This document shows, piece by piece, positions 63,032-64,000 of a DNA stretch of 64,000 bases. The translations under genes and the position numbers were made by a program. A model generated the notes under the pieces. The model had not been told where the DNA came from, made no database searches, and saw only the letters and a program-made list of their open reading frames with translations. Numbering within the stretch: position 1 is the stretch's first letter; every line of letters starts with the position of its first letter. The DNA comes from Candidatus Hydrogenedentota bacterium (GTDB lineage: Bacteria > Hydrogenedentota > Hydrogenedentia > Hydrogenedentales > JAEUWI01), in NCBI GenBank assembly GCA_016791475.1, contig JAEUWI010000012.1, positions 1-64,000 on the forward strand, written 5' to 3'.

Positions 63032-64000
63032 CTACTTCACGCTGGACAGCATCCAGTCGAAGTCGAATCGGGTACCTTCGGCGGCCTCCACGAGGACGCC
63101 GGTATTTTCCACGGCGCCGGCGAGGCGATCCCAGTTGGGGGTGGCCTGCTTCGATTCCGCGGCGGCGATGAAGAGTTGCAGGGCGGCGGTCATGGAGAGC
63201 ATCCGCTCCCGGTTCAGCCAGCGCGTACCCTGCCAGGTATTGACGCCGAGGTAGAACAGTACATCCGTATCGCGGAAGATGGTGTCCAGCACTGGTCCCC
63301 AGATCTCGGTCTGGAGATCGTCGAGGTGATGGGTGTGGGTGATGCCGATACGGGCGAGGCTCGCGTCCAGTGCGGCCTCGTAACCGTCTTCGCCGAGCCC
63401 GAGGAAGGCCTGGGCGATGTGTTTGCGCAGGAACCATTCCCGGATCCACGCGCCGCTGGTCACCGCGATTTCGGTTTCGCTCAGGGGCGGGTGGTCGCTG
63501 CGGTCGTTGAGCACGCCGCCGAGGTGGCGGAGCAATGCCCAGACGATAAGGACGCGATAGACGCGCAGGGTTTTTCCGGGGGCCTCCGGCAGTGCCGCAA
63601 GCACGGCCTCGCGGACGCTCTCGATCATGTTGGCGGCTCGAAGGGTCTCGGGTAGCCCATAGATGGCGTTCAGGTCGGCCTGAATGGATGGAACCAGCGT
63701 GGCCGGGTTCACGGGAACGCCGACGCGCGTGCCGAGGGCGTGGAGGAACTTCGTAAGGGTTGGGAGGAAGTCGCTGACCTTCTTCAGGTCGCCTTTGTGC
63801 TCATGGATGCCGCGCAGCAGTGCGGCGGTGAGGAACTCGCTGAAAGGGCCCAGGAGTGGCGCGAGATGAAGTTCCTGATAGGCCTCGTCTATGGAGGGAA
63901 CGCCCTGTCCACCCAGATTGGCATGGAGCCAGGCCCAGGTGAGGTCCATATCGTAGACCGCGCGCCAGTCCATCAAGACGACATAGTGATACGCTCCGAG
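63032..64000 (-). CDS. Hypothetical protein, truncated by the window edge
   Basis: The C-terminal 322 residues or so of a larger protein; the frame stays open to the right edge (reading LGAYHYVVLMDWRAVYDMDLTWAW at the far end, split here only for context), so the true start lies outside. No domain is recognised. The sequence is soluble and mainly helical, with conserved-looking aromatic stretches such as AWIREWFLRKHIAQAF and GVNTWQGTRWLNRERML. It has a good terminator 28 bp downstream. An ATG at 63973 could serve as a start but is probably internal. Confidence 0.6.
   Translation of the reverse strand, partial: LGAYHYVVLMDWRAVYDMDLTWAWLHANLGGQGVPSIDEAYQELHLAPLLGPFSEFLTAALLRGIHEHKGDLKKVSDFLPTLTKFLHALGTRVGVPVNPATLVPSIQADLNAIYGLPETLRAANMIESVREAVLAALPEAPGKTLRVYRVLIVWALLRHLGGVLNDRSDHPPLSETEIAVTSGAWIREWFLRKHIAQAFLGLGEDGYEAALDASLARIGITHTHHLDDLQTEIWGPVLDTIFRDTDVLFYLGVNTWQGTRWLNRERMLSMTAALQLFIAAAESKQATPNWDRLAGAVENTGVLVEAAEGTRFDFDWMLSSVK

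Overview
The window is GC-rich bacterial chromosome with short intergenic gaps, many overlapping or near-touching genes, two tRNA genes and no rRNA, phage, insertion sequence or CRISPR array. The gene mix suggests a heterotrophic, Gram-negative member of the PVC neighbourhood or the candidate phylum Hydrogenedentes (Hydrogenedentota). The pointers are a secreted PKD protein built around long Glu-Gly repeats, a PVC-type heme/HEAT protein, an H-X9-DG pseudopilin-like protein, an exosortase with a PEP-CTERM target, and secreted sulfatase-like, DUF3604, CBM9-like and glycoside-hydrolase-like proteins. This placement is inference from gene content only.

Layout. 1-5000: a 9-bp repeat array, then a tightly coupled PadR regulator, a HAAS/VIT/PEP-CTERM membrane protein and an exosortase, with a 30-unit heptamer array starting inside the exosortase stop codon. 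5000-7800: an OmpA-like protein, a gene-free stretch with a 35-bp inverted repeat, an H-X9-DG protein with a cytosolic HAAS-like N-terminus, and a GNAT acetyltransferase. 7800-12300: a four-gene respiratory operon (tetraheme lipoprotein, Tat-exported four-cluster ferredoxin, NrfD-type membrane subunit, HAO-like octaheme cytochrome) ending at a terminator. 12300-13190: gene-free DNA carrying decayed dispersed repeats. 13190-31475: a hybrid histidine kinase, an HpcH/HpaI aldolase, a VOC protein, a large GH63-like glucosidase, a ceramidase-like protein, two MBL hydrolases, two paralogous single-pass membrane proteins around a CBM9-like gene, a DhnA-type aldolase, the Glu-Gly/PKD protein, an RraA-family protein and a sulfatase-like lipoprotein. 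31600-38300: ribulokinase, a 1377-aa SNF2 ATPase, and a PIN toxin with a small partner. 38400-50400: secreted hydrolases, the PVC heme protein, a zinc-ribbon membrane protein, RimK, tRNA-Cys, a DUF3604 protein and a GH-like protein. 50400-64000: FAS1 protein, phosphoesterase, class I FBP aldolase, HPF-like protein with a strong terminator, PQQ-propeller protein, tRNA-Leu, MsrB, flavin monooxygenase, glutamate dehydrogenase, CinA, RlpA-like protein and a gene running off the right edge.

The most interesting systems are the PadR/HAAS-VIT-PEP-CTERM/exosortase locus, which looks like a dedicated one-enzyme one-substrate sorting unit; the HAO-like octaheme operon coupled to NrfCD-type quinone chemistry, with a paired operator-like sequence upstream; and the Glu-Gly protein, whose Cys-Lys-Arg-TM-Arg tail may be another C-terminal sorting signal. 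At least four families of 7-10 bp tandem repeats and two families of longer dispersed repeats occupy the gaps, often hard against the 3' ends of genes.
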